Assembly (NCBI GenBank): GCA_947458875.1
Contig: CANGZD010000001.1
Coordinates: forward strand, 161,498 to 225,497
DNA length: 64,000 bases
Direction of reading: 5' to 3'
Source: Sphingobacteriaceae bacterium
GTDB lineage: Bacteria > Bacteroidota > Bacteroidia > Sphingobacteriales > Sphingobacteriaceae
The notes below the pieces were generated by a model that was not told the DNA's origin, did no database searches, and saw only the letters and a list, made by a program, of their open reading frames with translations. A program made the translations under genes and the position numbers. How positions within the stretch are numbered: position 1 is the stretch's first letter; each line of letters starts with the position of its first letter. Below are positions 28,207-39,483 of the stretch, piece after piece.

Positions 28207-29361
28207 ATGAGTTATTTTCTTGCTGGATTTTACTTCAGTTTGTTTTCCATTGGTATGATGATCGGGTTAGTCCTGGTATTTAAAAACAGACAAAACTTGT
28301 CCTACACTTTTTTCGGAGTCTACAATTTAATATCCGCTTGGGGGTACTTAATATCCTTCTTGCTGTTTAGCGGACTTATTGTTCAATACCCTCACATTTT
28401 CCGAACTGCAGCTCCTTTTCACTACATGTGGGGGCCACTGTGTTACTTGTTTATCAGGGGGTTACTTAATTCCGATAATCGGTTTTACAAAACAGATATC
28501 CTGCATTTCATTCCATTCCTCCTACATTTTATTGAATTAATCCCCTTTTATCTTAGTTCGACAGAATCGAAAGTTGCTATGTTAAAAGGGATGCTTGCAG
28601 AAGGTAATCGATTTGGCGTTTATGAGGGTTTGCTTACTTCATATTGGCATGGTTTTCTTAAGTTTTTACTCATGTTGATTTACAACATTCTGCAGTGGAA
28701 ACTATTGATCAATTTCAATAAGACAAAAAACAAGCAATTTAAAAATGCCAACAAAATTATTATTCATTGGGTAATTTTTTTCAATACTATCAGTCTGGTC
28801 ATGATTTTTATAGTGCAATACCATAGAATTTTTTTGTCGAATGGAGGCTCATCTTCTGTGAGTATAGCCGATGCTGCATTCTATGTCTACTACATCGCTA
28901 CCTGGTATTATTTGTTGTATAAACCAGATTTATTGAACGGAATTAAGTTGATTCGTGTTGTACCAGAAAAGCAAGAGGTTGTGGTAAAAAGTAACCTCCA
29001 GAGAACCCGGAAAAACATGGAGTATGAGGAAATCATACGAAAACTCGAAACTCACATGCAGGTAAATCAACCATTCTTAAAAGATGATTTGAATGTAGCG
29101 ATGGTTTCTGCTCAGATTTATGCCTCTGATCTTAAGATTTCTAAAGCGATTAAATACAAATTCGATATCAATTTTCCGGAGTACATCAACCAGTATCGTA
29201 TTGCCTATATAGAAGAGAACATAAAATCTAATCCGGAATGGAAATCTTACACCGTTGAGGGTATGGCCTTTAGTGCCGGTTTTAATTCAAGAAATGCATT
29301 CTATACTGCTTTTCGAAAAATTAAAGGCTCCACACCCAGCAGTTATTTTAAATCAACCTAA
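28207..29361 (+). CDS. AraC family regulator with N-terminal multi-TM domain
   Basis: Hydrophobic N-terminal ~250 aa; C-terminal FPEYINQYRIAYIEE...SYTVEGMAFSAGFNSRNAFYTAFRKIKGSTPSSYFK. Confidence 0.88.
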   Translation: MSYFLAGFYFSLFSIGMMIGLVLVFKNRQNLSYTFFGVYNLISAWGYLISFLLFSGLIVQYPHIFRTAAPFHYMWGPLCYLFIRGLLNSDNRFYKTDILHFIPFLLHFIELIPFYLSSTESKVAMLKGMLAEGNRFGVYEGLLTSYWHGFLKFLLMLIYNILQWKLLINFNKTKNKQFKNANKIIIHWVIFFNTISLVMIFIVQYHRIFLSNGGSSSVSIADAAFYVYYIATWYYLLYKPDLLNGIKLIRVVPEKQEVVVKSNLQRTRKNMEYEEIIRKLETHMQVNQPFLKDDLNVAMVSAQIYASDLKISKAIKYKFDINFPEYINQYRIAYIEENIKSNPEWKSYTVEGMAFSAGFNSRNAFYTAFRKIKGSTPSSYFKST

Positions 29362-29431
29362 AACAATTTATTATTGCTTTTCTTACTTATAAGATGACAC
29401 TCTAATTATAGGTGTTTAAACATCTATTTTA

Positions 29432-29439
29432 TATTTTTG
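29432..29439 (+). promoter_or_regulatory. -7 box TATTTTTG for nitroreductase
   Basis: TAnnTTTG, 21 nt before ATG 29461. Confidence 0.5.
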
Positions 29440-29460
29440 TGTTCATAAACTCAGAAAAAT

Positions 29461-30093
29461 ATGTCGAATTATATTGAAAAACTGAACTGGCGTTATGCAA
29501 CTAAACGTATGAACAATACACCTGTTGCCGAAGATAAATTGAACCGTATTGTAGAGGCCATTCAACTGGCCCCGACTTCTTTAGGTCTTCAGCCATTTAA
29601 ACTATTGGTGATTAAAGATGCAGCAACACGAGCTAAAATGGCACCTGCCATCTACAATCAACCACAGATTACTGAAGGTGCTGCTGTGTTAGTATTTGCA
29701 GTTTGGGAGAATGCCGGGTTGAAAGAGGTAGATGCTTACATCAACCAAATTGCTGCTGAGCGCAATATGCCGCTGGAGGCTTTGGCAGATTTTAAAGGAA
29801 TGATTGTAGGCGCCATTGATGGGAAATCTCCGGCTGAATTACAGTTATGGTTTGCTAAACAAGCTTACATTGCCTTAGGTTTTGGATTGGTTGCAGCTGC
29901 CCTCGAAGGGGTAGATTCTACTCCAATGGAAGGTTTTGATCCTGCCGCTTTAGACCAGGCATTGGCTTTAAATGAAAAAGGTTTAAAAAGTGCGGTGGTA
30001 TTGGCAGTGGGTAACAGAGATGAGGCAAACGATTACCTGGTGAATGCCAAAAAAGTAAGGCGCCCTCAATCAGAATTCGTAGAGGTTATTTAA
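29461..30093 (+). CDS. NAD(P)H-dependent oxidoreductase (nitroreductase family)
   Basis: NWRYATKRMNN, QLAPTSLGLQPFKLLVI, ALGFGLVAAALEGVDSTPMEGFDP. Confidence 0.9.
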   Translation: MSNYIEKLNWRYATKRMNNTPVAEDKLNRIVEAIQLAPTSLGLQPFKLLVIKDAATRAKMAPAIYNQPQITEGAAVLVFAVWENAGLKEVDAYINQIAAERNMPLEALADFKGMIVGAIDGKSPAELQLWFAKQAYIALGFGLVAAALEGVDSTPMEGFDPAALDQALALNEKGLKSAVVLAVGNRDEANDYLVNAKKVRRPQSEFVEVI

Positions 30094-30112
30094 TTGATAT
30101 TCGTTAAATGAT

Positions 30113-30142
30113 AGTCCTCAGCAATTCACTGGGGACTTTTTC
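30113..30142 (+). terminator. Intrinsic terminator
   Basis: AGTCCTCAGCAATTCACTGGGGACTTTTT. Confidence 0.75.
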
Positions 30143-30193
30143 ATTTAATAGGGATATCTTTATCAATCAATTCGTCACACAAAACTATTTCAG

Positions 30194-32254
30194 ATGTATA
30201 AATCCTGCTTGTTTGCGTTACTATTAATTTTCAGTTCAGAGCTCTTTGGCCAACAAATCAACCCTAACAATATTCAAATTGCCCGCGACCAATGGGGGGT
30301 CCCGCATATTTTCGGTAAAACCGATGCAGAGGTAGCCTACGGTTTGGCTTGGGCGCATGCAGAAGATGATTTTGCTACCATTCAAACTTCTTATTTGGCC
30401 GGAAAAGCCATGTTGGGCTTATTGAAGGGCAAAGAAGGAGCCCAGATTGACTATGTGGTACAGTTGCTGAGAGCCAGAGAACTGGTAGATGCTCGTTATG
30501 AGCAGGATATTTCTCCTGAGTTCAAAACTATTTTAGCTGCTTACTGCCAGGGTTTTAATCAATATGCAAAAACGCATAAGAAAGAGGTTTTGGTGCCCGA
30601 ACTCTTTCCGGTAACACCGAAAGACATGCTCGCTTTCTCGGTTTTGCAATTGGCCATCAGTTCTGGAGCAGATCAGGCCCTCAAATCTATTTTTGATGGA
30701 AAAGTTGCCACTTTAGATTTTCTAAAACCTGGAGGTTCTAATGCCTTTGCATTCAATTCAGCTAAAACAGCAGATGGAAGTGTATTTCTAAATATCAATG
30801 CGCATCAACCATTAGAAGGTCCGGTTGCATTTTACGAAGCCCATTTAAATAGCGGAGAAGGCTGGAACGTATTGGGTGCCTTATTTCCGGGTGCTCCTAG
30901 CATTTTACATGGCGTAAACGAAAATTTAGGTTGGGCACATACGGTCAATTATCCGGATAAATTGGATGTCTATCAATTAGAAATCAATCCAGCTAATGCT
31001 AAACAGTACCGTTTTGATGGTGCCTGGGTAGATTTAGAAGAAAAGATGATTCCTTTAAAAATCAAAATCGGAGGTCTGCTGCCAATTCAGGTGAAAAAAG
31101 CGGCCTATTGGAGTAAATATGGTCCGACTGTAGTCAATAAAAAAGGAACATTCAGTATTAGAGCGGGCGCTTTGGATGAAATTAGGGCCTTAGAGCAATG
31201 GTTTCGGATGAATAAAGCCAAAAACTTTACAGAGTTTAAAAAGATCTTGCAAATGGGGGCTATTTCTGGCTACAACCTGGTTTATGCAGATAAGCAGGAT
31301 ACGATCTATTACCTCAGCAATGGAAAATTGCCGATTCGCGACACTGCTTATAACTGGAAGGGCACCCTGCCTGGTAATACTTCCAAAACACTTTGGACTG
31401 CCTATCATCCGCTGAGTGATTTGCCGCAGGTACTCAACCCTGTATCGGGCTATGTGTTCAATACCAACCACTCTCCATTTAATGCTACCTCAGCATCGGA
31501 TAATATAATTGAAAGTAATTATGATAAAACCATGGGTTACGAAACCTGGAATAACAACCGCAGTATTCGTTTCATGGAGCAGGTAGCAGAATTAGACAAA
31601 GTGACTTTCGAAGATTTTAAGAGAATCAAATTTGACCTGCAACTGCCCAAAAAGCTCGCCTTTTTCACCAATACAGACAGTTTATTCTTGTTAGATGAAA
31701 AAAATAACGCTGATATTGCCGATGTGATCCAAATTTTAAAAAATTGGGATAGGAGAGCAGACACGAGCAGCATTGGGGCCAGTATTTTCACGCATACTTA
31801 CTACAGCCTGGAGAAGAAGCTCAAACAAATGGGCATCACTTACGGTATTTTAACTTCGGCTACCGCCAAAAAGACCTTACTTGAAACTAAAAATTACTTT
31901 AATAAATATTACAGCTCGGTGAATGTGCCGTACGGTAAGTATCAGCGATTGGTTAGAGGAGATAAAAGTTTGGCAGTTGCCGGTATGCCCGATGTATTGG
32001 CCGCCATGCATGCAGAGCCCTATAAAAATGGCCAAATAAAAGCTAAACAGGGCGATGCATACATCGCTTTGGTGCGCTTTACTAAAGATGGTCCCGAAAT
32101 TGAAAGCATCAACGCCTATGGTGCTTCCGCCAATCCTAAAAGTCCGCATTATACCGATCAAATGGATCTTTTTGTGAAACAGCAAACCAAAAAAATGACG
32201 TTAAACAAGGCAGAAGTTTTACAACAGGCCAAACGGGTTTACCATCCACAATAG
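30194..32254 (+). CDS. Penicillin acylase family protein (acylase, Ntn hydrolase)
   Basis: Signal peptide; IARDQWGVPHIFGKTDAEVAYGLAWAHAEDDF; GGSNAFAFNSAKTADGSVFLNINAHQP nucleophile region; HGVNENLGWAHTVN. Confidence 0.9.
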   Translation: MYKSCLFALLLIFSSELFGQQINPNNIQIARDQWGVPHIFGKTDAEVAYGLAWAHAEDDFATIQTSYLAGKAMLGLLKGKEGAQIDYVVQLLRARELVDARYEQDISPEFKTILAAYCQGFNQYAKTHKKEVLVPELFPVTPKDMLAFSVLQLAISSGADQALKSIFDGKVATLDFLKPGGSNAFAFNSAKTADGSVFLNINAHQPLEGPVAFYEAHLNSGEGWNVLGALFPGAPSILHGVNENLGWAHTVNYPDKLDVYQLEINPANAKQYRFDGAWVDLEEKMIPLKIKIGGLLPIQVKKAAYWSKYGPTVVNKKGTFSIRAGALDEIRALEQWFRMNKAKNFTEFKKILQMGAISGYNLVYADKQDTIYYLSNGKLPIRDTAYNWKGTLPGNTSKTLWTAYHPLSDLPQVLNPVSGYVFNTNHSPFNATSASDNIIESNYDKTMGYETWNNNRSIRFMEQVAELDKVTFEDFKRIKFDLQLPKKLAFFTNTDSLFLLDEKNNADIADVIQILKNWDRRADTSSIGASIFTHTYYSLEKKLKQMGITYGILTSATAKKTLLETKNYFNKYYSSVNVPYGKYQRLVRGDKSLAVAGMPDVLAAMHAEPYKNGQIKAKQGDAYIALVRFTKDGPEIESINAYGASANPKSPHYTDQMDLFVKQQTKKMTLNKAEVLQQAKRVYHPQ

Positions 32255-32303
32255 CCGGAGCATATTTTAAGCTTTAATATTTGTTTAAGAGCAGATAAAA
32301 GCT

Positions 32304-32311
32304 TAGTTTTG
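32304..32311 (+). promoter_or_regulatory. -7 box TAGTTTTG (with TTG about 20 nt upstream) for tRNA-Leu(TAG)
   Basis: TTG at 32281 and TAnnTTTG at 32304. Confidence 0.55.
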
Positions 32312-32332
32312 CCCTCCAAATAAATCCTAAAT

Positions 32333-32417
32333 GCGGAAGTGGCGTAATTGGTAGCCGCACCAGACTTAGGATCTGGCGCCGCAAGGCGTGGGGGTTCGAG
32401 TCCCTTCTTCCGCACCA
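32333..32417 (+). tRNA. tRNA-Leu (anticodon TAG), CCA encoded
   Basis: GCGGAAG/CTTCCGC acceptor + ACCA, anticodon loop CTTAGGA, GGTTCGAGTCC T arm. Confidence 0.93.
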
Positions 32418-32418
32418 C

Positions 32419-32450
32419 ATTCCCCACCTTAAACCGTGGGGAATTTTTTT
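32419..32450 (+). terminator. Intrinsic terminator after tRNA-Leu(TAG)
   Basis: ATTCCCCACCTTAAACCGTGGGGAATTTTTTT. Confidence 0.8.
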
Positions 32451-32471
32451 AAGAAACAAAAGCTGATAAAA

Positions 32472-33821
32472 ATGAATATCACACAGGAAAAAATCGACCA
32501 ACTGAATGCAGTAATTAAGGTACAAATCAAACCTGAAGATTATCAGGCAAGAGTGGAAAAAGCCATCAAAGACCAGGCTAAAAAAGTGAAAATTCCAGGA
32601 TTTCGTCCGGGAATGGTGCCTCCTGCTCATATTAAAAAAATGTATGGTAAAAGTATTTTGGTGGATGAGATCAATAACCTGCTGAGTGATACGGTAAATA
32701 ATTACATCAGCGAAAATAAGATTGAAGTTCTGGGTCAGCCATTGCCGAAATTGGGTGATAACAAAGAATTTAATTGGGATTTTACCGATGAGTTTGAGTT
32801 CAATTATGAATTAGGTCTTGCTCCAGAATTCGAAGTAGCTTTCTCTACAAAAGACAAATTAACGGCTTACACCATTAAAGTAGATAAGGAAACTTTAGCT
32901 TCTCGTATCAAGAACTTACGCAGAAGTTATGGTAAAATGACCAACCCTGAAGTTTCAGCCGACGATGATGTGTTATTTGGCGAATTGAAACAATTGGCTT
33001 CGGATGGTAAAGTGTTCGAAGGCGGTTTCGCCAATGATAAAGCCTCTATCCGCTTAGATCTGGTAACCGATAAGAAAATTCAGAAAAGCCTCATCGGTTT
33101 GAAAAGAGATGATGTGGTAAAGATTGATTTGGATAAAGCATTTGATGGTAATGCAACTGTAATTGCCAAATTGCTCAATATTGAGGAAGAAGATGTAAAA
33201 GGTTTAAAATCTACCTTCGAGTTTACTATTAAAAATGTAAACCGTTTAGAAGAAGCCGACCTCACTCAAGAATTCTTCGATAAATTATTTGGGCAAGATA
33301 CAGTTAAAACTGAGAAAGAGTTCGAAGCCAAAATTACCGAAGAACTGGAGAGCATGATGCAGCAAAACGCTGAACAACGTTTGCAGGCAGACTTGTACAA
33401 TTTTGGTTTAGGTAAAGTGAAATTTAATCTGCCCGATGCATTTTTAAAACGCTGGTTGCAAGCTACCAACGAAAACCTAAGTGCTGAAGAAATCGAAAAA
33501 GACTACGATAATTTTGCTAAGAATTTGAAATGGACTTTGATCGAAAATAAAATAATCAAGGATAATAATATTGAGATTAAATACGAAGACGTATTTCAGG
33601 CAGCAAAAACTCGCTTAGATGCCCAATTCCGCATGTACAGCCCACAACCTTTGCCTGAAGAGCAATTAGCTCAGTATGCCGTTCAGTTTTTACAGGAAAA
33701 GGAAAATGCCAATCGTATTTTCGAAGAGGTGAAAGCTCAAAAGGTGTTTGAATATTTAAAATCAGTGGTTACCTTAGATACAAAGGAAATAGCCTACAAT
33801 AAGTTCTTAGAATTAGCCTAA
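32472..33821 (+). CDS. tig: Trigger factor
   Basis: VKIPGFRPGMVPPAHIKKMYGKSILVDEINNLL; upstream of clpP-clpX; start MNITQEKID. Confidence 0.9.
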   Translation: MNITQEKIDQLNAVIKVQIKPEDYQARVEKAIKDQAKKVKIPGFRPGMVPPAHIKKMYGKSILVDEINNLLSDTVNNYISENKIEVLGQPLPKLGDNKEFNWDFTDEFEFNYELGLAPEFEVAFSTKDKLTAYTIKVDKETLASRIKNLRRSYGKMTNPEVSADDDVLFGELKQLASDGKVFEGGFANDKASIRLDLVTDKKIQKSLIGLKRDDVVKIDLDKAFDGNATVIAKLLNIEEEDVKGLKSTFEFTIKNVNRLEEADLTQEFFDKLFGQDTVKTEKEFEAKITEELESMMQQNAEQRLQADLYNFGLGKVKFNLPDAFLKRWLQATNENLSAEEIEKDYDNFAKNLKWTLIENKIIKDNNIEIKYEDVFQAAKTRLDAQFRMYSPQPLPEEQLAQYAVQFLQEKENANRIFEEVKAQKVFEYLKSVVTLDTKEIAYNKFLELA

Positions 33822-33831
33822 AAATCAGATC

Positions 33832-34533
33832 ATGAGCATCGATAAAAACGAATTCCGCAAATACGCCGTAAAACACCACCGCATTGGCAGCCAGCACGTG
33901 GATGGTTTCATTGCCCGTGTAGAGCAAAGTGCCATTCCGATGTCGATGACGCCCTATATTATCGAAGAGCGTCAGTTAAATGTGGCTCAAATGGACGTTT
34001 TCTCTCGCTTAATGATGGACCGTATCATTTTCCTGGGCGATGCCATTTACGATAATATTGCCAATATCATTCAGGCGCAGTTGCTTTTCTTGCAGTCGGC
34101 TGATGCCAAGCGTGATATCCAAATTTATATTAATTCTCCGGGTGGCTCAGTATATGCAGGTTTAGGTATTTATGATACCATGCAGTATATCAGTCCAGAT
34201 GTAGCCACTATTTGTACCGGTATGGCCGCTTCGATGGCTGCCGTTTTGTTATGTGCCGGTGCTTCTGGTAAACGTGCTGCTTTGCAACACTCAAGGGTGA
34301 TGATTCACCAGCCTTTGGGTGGCGTGCAAGGCCAGGCTTCAGATATCGAAATTACTGCTCGTGAGATCCTGAAATTGAAAAAAGAATTATACGAAATCAT
34401 TGCCAAGCACTCTGGTGCACCTTACGAGAAAGTACACGATGCTTCTGACCGCGATTACTGGATGATTGCACAAGAAGCTAAAGAGTTTGGTATGATTGAT
34501 GAGGTTTTGGCGGGTACACCAATCAAAAAATAA
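33832..34533 (+). CDS. clpP: ATP-dependent Clp protease proteolytic subunit ClpP
   Basis: [46 protein letters not shown]. Confidence 0.97.
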   Translation: MSIDKNEFRKYAVKHHRIGSQHVDGFIARVEQSAIPMSMTPYIIEERQLNVAQMDVFSRLMMDRIIFLGDAIYDNIANIIQAQLLFLQSADAKRDIQIYINSPGGSVYAGLGIYDTMQYISPDVATICTGMAASMAAVLLCAGASGKRAALQHSRVMIHQPLGGVQGQASDIEITAREILKLKKELYEIIAKHSGAPYEKVHDASDRDYWMIAQEAKEFGMIDEVLAGTPIKK

Positions 34534-35771
34534 TGGCTAAAAACACCAAAGATATCAAATGTTCCTTCTGCGGATCGGGTAAACAGGATAGCCTCATGTT
34601 AATTGCCGGTCTGGATGCGCACATTTGTGATAAATGTGTGTCACAAGCCAGCCAAATTTTAACAGAAGAACTTAGTTTGCGTAAAAATAAAAATGCGCAA
34701 ACTGCAGCACGTTTACTCAAGCCCATTGAGATCAAGGATCATTTAGATCAATATGTGATTGGTCAGGAGCAGGCAAAAAAGGTATTGTCGGTAGCGGTTT
34801 ATAATCATTACAAACGTCTGAATCAAAAAATAGACAAAGATGAAGTGGAGATTGAAAAATCGAACATCATCATGGTGGGAGAGACGGGAACCGGTAAAAC
34901 ATTATTGGCTAAAACCATCGCCAAGATTCTGAATGTACCTTTCTGTATTTGCGATGCCACTGTTTTAACCGAAGCGGGATATGTGGGCGAGGACGTGGAA
35001 AGTATCTTAACCCGATTATTACAAGCCGCAGATTACGATGTGAGTGCTGCCGAAAGGGGCATTGTTTACATTGACGAAGTAGATAAAATTGCACGAAAAA
35101 GTGACAACCCATCCATTACTCGTGACGTGTCTGGTGAAGGAGTGCAACAAGCGCTATTGAAGATATTAGAGGGGACCATCGTTAACGTACCGCCACAAGG
35201 TGGACGCAAGCATCCCGATCAAAAAATGATCCCGGTCAACACTAATAATATCCTATTTATATGCGGCGGTGCATTCGACGGGATTGAGAAAAAAATCGCC
35301 AAACGTTTACGTACCCAAACCCTGGGCTACAAGGTAGAAAAAGAACAGCAAGAGGTAGATCTCGAAAATCTTTATAAATACATTACTCCGCAGGATCTCA
35401 AATCATTCGGTCTGATTCCAGAACTTATTGGCAGGTTACCAATTGTGACCCATTTGAATCCTTTAGACCGTGCTACCTTAAAGAGCATTTTGAGCGAACC
35501 CAAAAATTCCCTGATCAAACAATATCAAAAATTATTTGAATATGAAGGAATTCACTTGGACTTCGCCCCAGAAGTATTAGATTTTGTGGTAGACAAAGCC
35601 ATGGAGTTTAAACTCGGAGCCCGTGGCCTCCGCTCCATTTGTGAAGCCATCATGATGGATGCCATGTTCGAGATACCTTCTGGTGAACCGATTAATGAAT
35701 TTTTCATCACCTTAAGTTATGCCGAGGAAAAATTTGATAAGTCAGATTTAAAGAAACTAAAAGTTGCCTAA
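34533..35771 (+). CDS. clpX: ATP-dependent Clp protease ATP-binding subunit ClpX
   Basis: CSFCG..CDKCV zinc finger, [24 protein letters not shown]. Confidence 0.97.
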   Translation: MAKNTKDIKCSFCGSGKQDSLMLIAGLDAHICDKCVSQASQILTEELSLRKNKNAQTAARLLKPIEIKDHLDQYVIGQEQAKKVLSVAVYNHYKRLNQKIDKDEVEIEKSNIIMVGETGTGKTLLAKTIAKILNVPFCICDATVLTEAGYVGEDVESILTRLLQAADYDVSAAERGIVYIDEVDKIARKSDNPSITRDVSGEGVQQALLKILEGTIVNVPPQGGRKHPDQKMIPVNTNNILFICGGAFDGIEKKIAKRLRTQTLGYKVEKEQQEVDLENLYKYITPQDLKSFGLIPELIGRLPIVTHLNPLDRATLKSILSEPKNSLIKQYQKLFEYEGIHLDFAPEVLDFVVDKAMEFKLGARGLRSICEAIMMDAMFEIPSGEPINEFFITLSYAEEKFDKSDLKKLKVA

Positions 35772-35773
35772 TT

Positions 35774-35800
35774 AAAAACCCCGAGCTATCGGGGTTTTTT
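35774..35800 (+). terminator. Intrinsic terminator after clpX
   Basis: AAAACCCCGAGCTATCGGGGTTTTTT. Confidence 0.8.
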
Positions 35801-35815
35801 GTAATACAATAAGAT

Positions 35816-36679
35816 ATGAACGAAGAAAAACAAGTAAAGAAAGACGCAAAGATTATTGCCCAATCAAAATCAGTGGAGGAAGTGAATACACCGGTAAAAA
35901 AAGGATTAAAGAGTAAAGAAGAAATTGTTAAAAACTGGTTACCTCGATACACGGGTCGTCCACTTGAAGACTTTACAGGCTATGTACTACTGACCAATTT
36001 TTCTAAATACCTGCAATTATTTTCCGAATGGCATGACAACGCCCCTATTATGGGTTTAGATAAACCCATGCAAAGTGTTTCTGCCGATGGCATCACGCTG
36101 ATTAACTTCGGGATGGGCAGTGCCATGGCAGCCACCATGATGGATTTATTGAGCGCCATTAACCCTGAAGCGGTTTTATTTCTTGGTAAATGTGGTGGAC
36201 TCAAAAAGAAAAATCAGATTGGCGATTTGATTTTGCCGATAGCGGCTATTCGTGGCGAAGGTACCTCAAATGATTATTTTCCGGCCGAAGTACCGGCCTT
36301 GCCTTCATTTGCGCTCCAAAAAGCAATTTCTACCACCATTCGCGATCATTCTTTAGATTACTGGACTGGTACTGTTTATACCACCAACCGCCGAGTTTGG
36401 GAACACGACAAAGAATTCAAGAAACACCTCAAAGTGATCCGTGCCATGGCAGTGGATATGGAAACGGCTACCATTTTTATCACTGGTTTTGCCAATGAAA
36501 TCCCAACTGGTGCTTTATTGCTGGTTTCCGATCAGCCTATGATCCCTGAGGGTGTTAAAACTGCCGAAAGCGATTCGAATGTGACCGCTCAATTCGTAGA
36601 ATCGCACTTGAGGGTGGGTATCGATTCGTTGAAACAGCTAATCAACAATGGTTTGACGGTTAAACATTTGAAATTTTAA
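35816..36679 (+). CDS. AMP nucleosidase
   Basis: Phosphorylase-fold motifs INFGMGSAMAATMMDLL, LFLGKCGGLK, AVDMETATIF. Confidence 0.85.
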   Translation: MNEEKQVKKDAKIIAQSKSVEEVNTPVKKGLKSKEEIVKNWLPRYTGRPLEDFTGYVLLTNFSKYLQLFSEWHDNAPIMGLDKPMQSVSADGITLINFGMGSAMAATMMDLLSAINPEAVLFLGKCGGLKKKNQIGDLILPIAAIRGEGTSNDYFPAEVPALPSFALQKAISTTIRDHSLDYWTGTVYTTNRRVWEHDKEFKKHLKVIRAMAVDMETATIFITGFANEIPTGALLLVSDQPMIPEGVKTAESDSNVTAQFVESHLRVGIDSLKQLINNGLTVKHLKF

Positions 36680-36754
36680 TTCTATTCGCAAGCAATTAGT
36701 AATTAGTATTTAGATAGATTTGTCCTAAGAAATCGAAATACAATCTACCAGCTT

Positions 36755-38116
36755 ATGTGGTATAAAAATATCCTAGAAACAATTGGTAATACGCCTTTAG
36801 TAAAGCTAAATCAGCTTACCAAAGAAATTCCTGCAACGGTTTTAGCTAAAATTGAAACCACCAATCCGGGTAACTCTATAAAAGACCGGATGGCTCTTAA
36901 AATGATTGAGGATGCTGAGAAAAGTGGTAAACTAAAACCCGGAGGTACAATTATTGAAGGTACTTCGGGTAATACCGGTATGGGTTTGGCTATTGCTGCG
37001 GTAGTAAAGGGCTACAAATGTATTTTTACCACTACTGATAAACAATCTAAAGAGAAAGTGGACGCCTTGCGTGCTTTCGGTGCTGAAGTGATTGTTTGCC
37101 CTACCAACGTTGAACCTGAGGACCCTCGATCTTATTATTCAGTTTCCAGCCGTTTAGAACGCGAAGTACCCAATTCCTGGAAACCCAATCAATACGATAA
37201 TCTTTCCAATTCACAGGCTCATTATGAGCAAACCGGACCGGAAATTTGGGAGCAAACGGAAGGTAAAATTACACATTTGGTGGTGGGTGTAGGTACCGGT
37301 GGTACCATCTCGGGAACCGGAAAATACCTCAAAGAAAAAAATCCGAATATCAAGGTGTGGGGAATTGATACCTATGGCTCGGTATTCAAAAAATATAAAG
37401 AGACGGGTGAGTTTGATAAGAATGAGATCTATCCCTACATCACCGAAGGGATTGGCGAAGATTTCTTACCAGAAAATGTGGATTTCGGCGTGATCGATCA
37501 TTTTGAAAAAGTGACGGATAAGGATGCCGCCCTTATGACACGTGAAATTGCCCGTAAGGAAGGTATTTTTGCCGGAAATTCAGCTGGATCGGCCATGGCA
37601 GGCTTATTGCAGATGAAGGATCAGCTAAAAAAAGATGATGTAGTGGTGGTAATTTTCCATGACCACGGTACCCGCTACCTTGGCAAAATGTACAATGATG
37701 ACTGGTTGCGGGAGCGAGGTTTCTTGAAAGATGAAAAGCTGACCGCTAAAGATATCATCCGTAAACGTGGCAAACAGGAAATTGTAACCATCGATTGTGA
37801 AAAATCTGTCCTGGAAGCCATCAACACCATGAAAAGTCTGAATATCTCTCAGATTCCGGTTACTCAGAAAGGCTTGGTGTTAGGGAAACTCAGCGAAGGC
37901 GATATCCTGAACCGTTTACTGGAAAATCCGGGTATCCGTTCACAAAAGGTGGAATCCATCATGACAGCACCTTTTCCATTTGTCGACCTGAACAGTTCCA
38001 TCGATCGCATTTCAGCCCTAATTGATAAAGACAATTCGGCGGTTATGGTGGAGTGTGCAGATGGCGTATTTGAAATCATTACTCAATACGACATCATCAA
38101 TGCCATCTCTGCTTAG
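36755..38116 (+). CDS. Pyridoxal-phosphate cystathionine beta-synthase with C-terminal CBS domains
   Basis: [50 protein letters not shown] repeats near the C-terminus. Confidence 0.9.
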   Translation: MWYKNILETIGNTPLVKLNQLTKEIPATVLAKIETTNPGNSIKDRMALKMIEDAEKSGKLKPGGTIIEGTSGNTGMGLAIAAVVKGYKCIFTTTDKQSKEKVDALRAFGAEVIVCPTNVEPEDPRSYYSVSSRLEREVPNSWKPNQYDNLSNSQAHYEQTGPEIWEQTEGKITHLVVGVGTGGTISGTGKYLKEKNPNIKVWGIDTYGSVFKKYKETGEFDKNEIYPYITEGIGEDFLPENVDFGVIDHFEKVTDKDAALMTREIARKEGIFAGNSAGSAMAGLLQMKDQLKKDDVVVVIFHDHGTRYLGKMYNDDWLRERGFLKDEKLTAKDIIRKRGKQEIVTIDCEKSVLEAINTMKSLNISQIPVTQKGLVLGKLSEGDILNRLLENPGIRSQKVESIMTAPFPFVDLNSSIDRISALIDKDNSAVMVECADGVFEIITQYDIINAISA

Positions 38117-39438
38117 TGACTTGGTGCGTTTCCGTCTACTCGTTTGATATTGGCGCCTAAGGCAATCAGTCGCTCGTCAATATTTTGATAGCCACGTTCA
38201 ATTTGCTCGATATTGTAAATGGTAGATTTGCCTTCGGCAGATAAAGCTGCAATCAGCAAAGAAACACCTGCACGAATATCCGGCGAAGTCATTTCAATAC
38301 CGCGTAGTTTCACTTTACGGTCTAAACCGATAACGGTAGCACGGTGCGGATCGCACAAGATAATTTGCGCCCCCATGTCAATCAGCTTATCTACAAAGAA
38401 AAGACGGCTTTCGAACATTTTTTGATGAACCAAAACTGTTCCTTTGGCTTGTGTTGCAGTTACCAGCACAATACTTAATAAGTCTGGGGTAAAACCTGGC
38501 CATGGCGCATCGGCAATGGTCATAATAGAACCGTCAATAAAGGTTTCAATTTCGTAATGCTTTTGCGCAGGTATATGCAGGTCATCGCCTCTCAGTTCCA
38601 TTTGGATACCCAAACGACGGAAGATATCGGGAATGATGCCTAATTCCTCATAATGCACATCTTTAATGGTGATCTCAGAACCTGTCATCGCCGCAAGGCC
38701 AATAAACGAGCCAATCTCGATCATATCGGGCAACATGCGGTGTTCGGTGCCATTCAAACGGCTTACCCCTTCAATGGTGAGTAGATTAGAACCAATGCCC
38801 GAAATTTTCGCACCCATACGGTTCAGCATTTTGCAAAGTTGTTGCAAATAAGGTTCGCAGGCGGCATTGTAAATAGTGGTGGTACCCTTGGCTAATACGG
38901 CGGCCATCACTATGTTAGCGGTTCCGGTTACTGAGGCCTCATCCAGCAAGATATAGGTTCCTTTCAGGTTAGTGGCATCAACCGTAAAGAAATTAGTTTT
39001 GGCGTCGTACACAAACTTAGCCCCCAATTTTTCAAAACCGAGGAAGTGAGTATCCAGGCGTCGACGGCCAATTTTATCACCACCCGGTTTAGGAATGGCG
39101 GCTTTACCAAAACGAGCCAGTAATGGACCTACAATCATGATTGAACCTCTTAAGCTTCCGCCTTTTGCCTTAAATGTGGCAGACTGGAAGAAATCCAGGT
39201 CGATGTTTTTGGCTTCAAAAGTATAGGTATCTTTATTGATTCGCTCAACTTTAACTCCCAAATCGCCCAGTAACTCGATCAGTTTATTTACATCTTTGAT
39301 ATCAGGGATATTGCTGATGGTTACCTTATTTTCGGTTAACAAAACCGCAGAAATAATTTGCAAAGCTTCGTTTTTTGCGCCTTGAGGAATGATTTCACCT
39401 TTCAGGGGTTTTCCACCGATAATTTCAAAAGCGTTCAT
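38113..39438 (-). CDS. murA: UDP-N-acetylglucosamine 1-carboxyvinyltransferase
   Basis: [31 protein letters not shown]-like [34 protein letters not shown]. Confidence 0.95.
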   Translation of the reverse strand: MNAFEIIGGKPLKGEIIPQGAKNEALQIISAVLLTENKVTISNIPDIKDVNKLIELLGDLGVKVERINKDTYTFEAKNIDLDFFQSATFKAKGGSLRGSIMIVGPLLARFGKAAIPKPGGDKIGRRRLDTHFLGFEKLGAKFVYDAKTNFFTVDATNLKGTYILLDEASVTGTANIVMAAVLAKGTTTIYNAACEPYLQQLCKMLNRMGAKISGIGSNLLTIEGVSRLNGTEHRMLPDMIEIGSFIGLAAMTGSEITIKDVHYEELGIIPDIFRRLGIQMELRGDDLHIPAQKHYEIETFIDGSIMTIADAPWPGFTPDLLSIVLVTATQAKGTVLVHQKMFESRLFFVDKLIDMGAQIILCDPHRATVIGLDRKVKLRGIEMTSPDIRAGVSLLIAALSAEGKSTIYNIEQIERGYQNIDERLIALGANIKRVDGNAPSH

Positions 39439-39483
39439 AAAGTGTAGGGCTGTGTGTTGGGGTTTTAAATTCGTTGAGTAATG

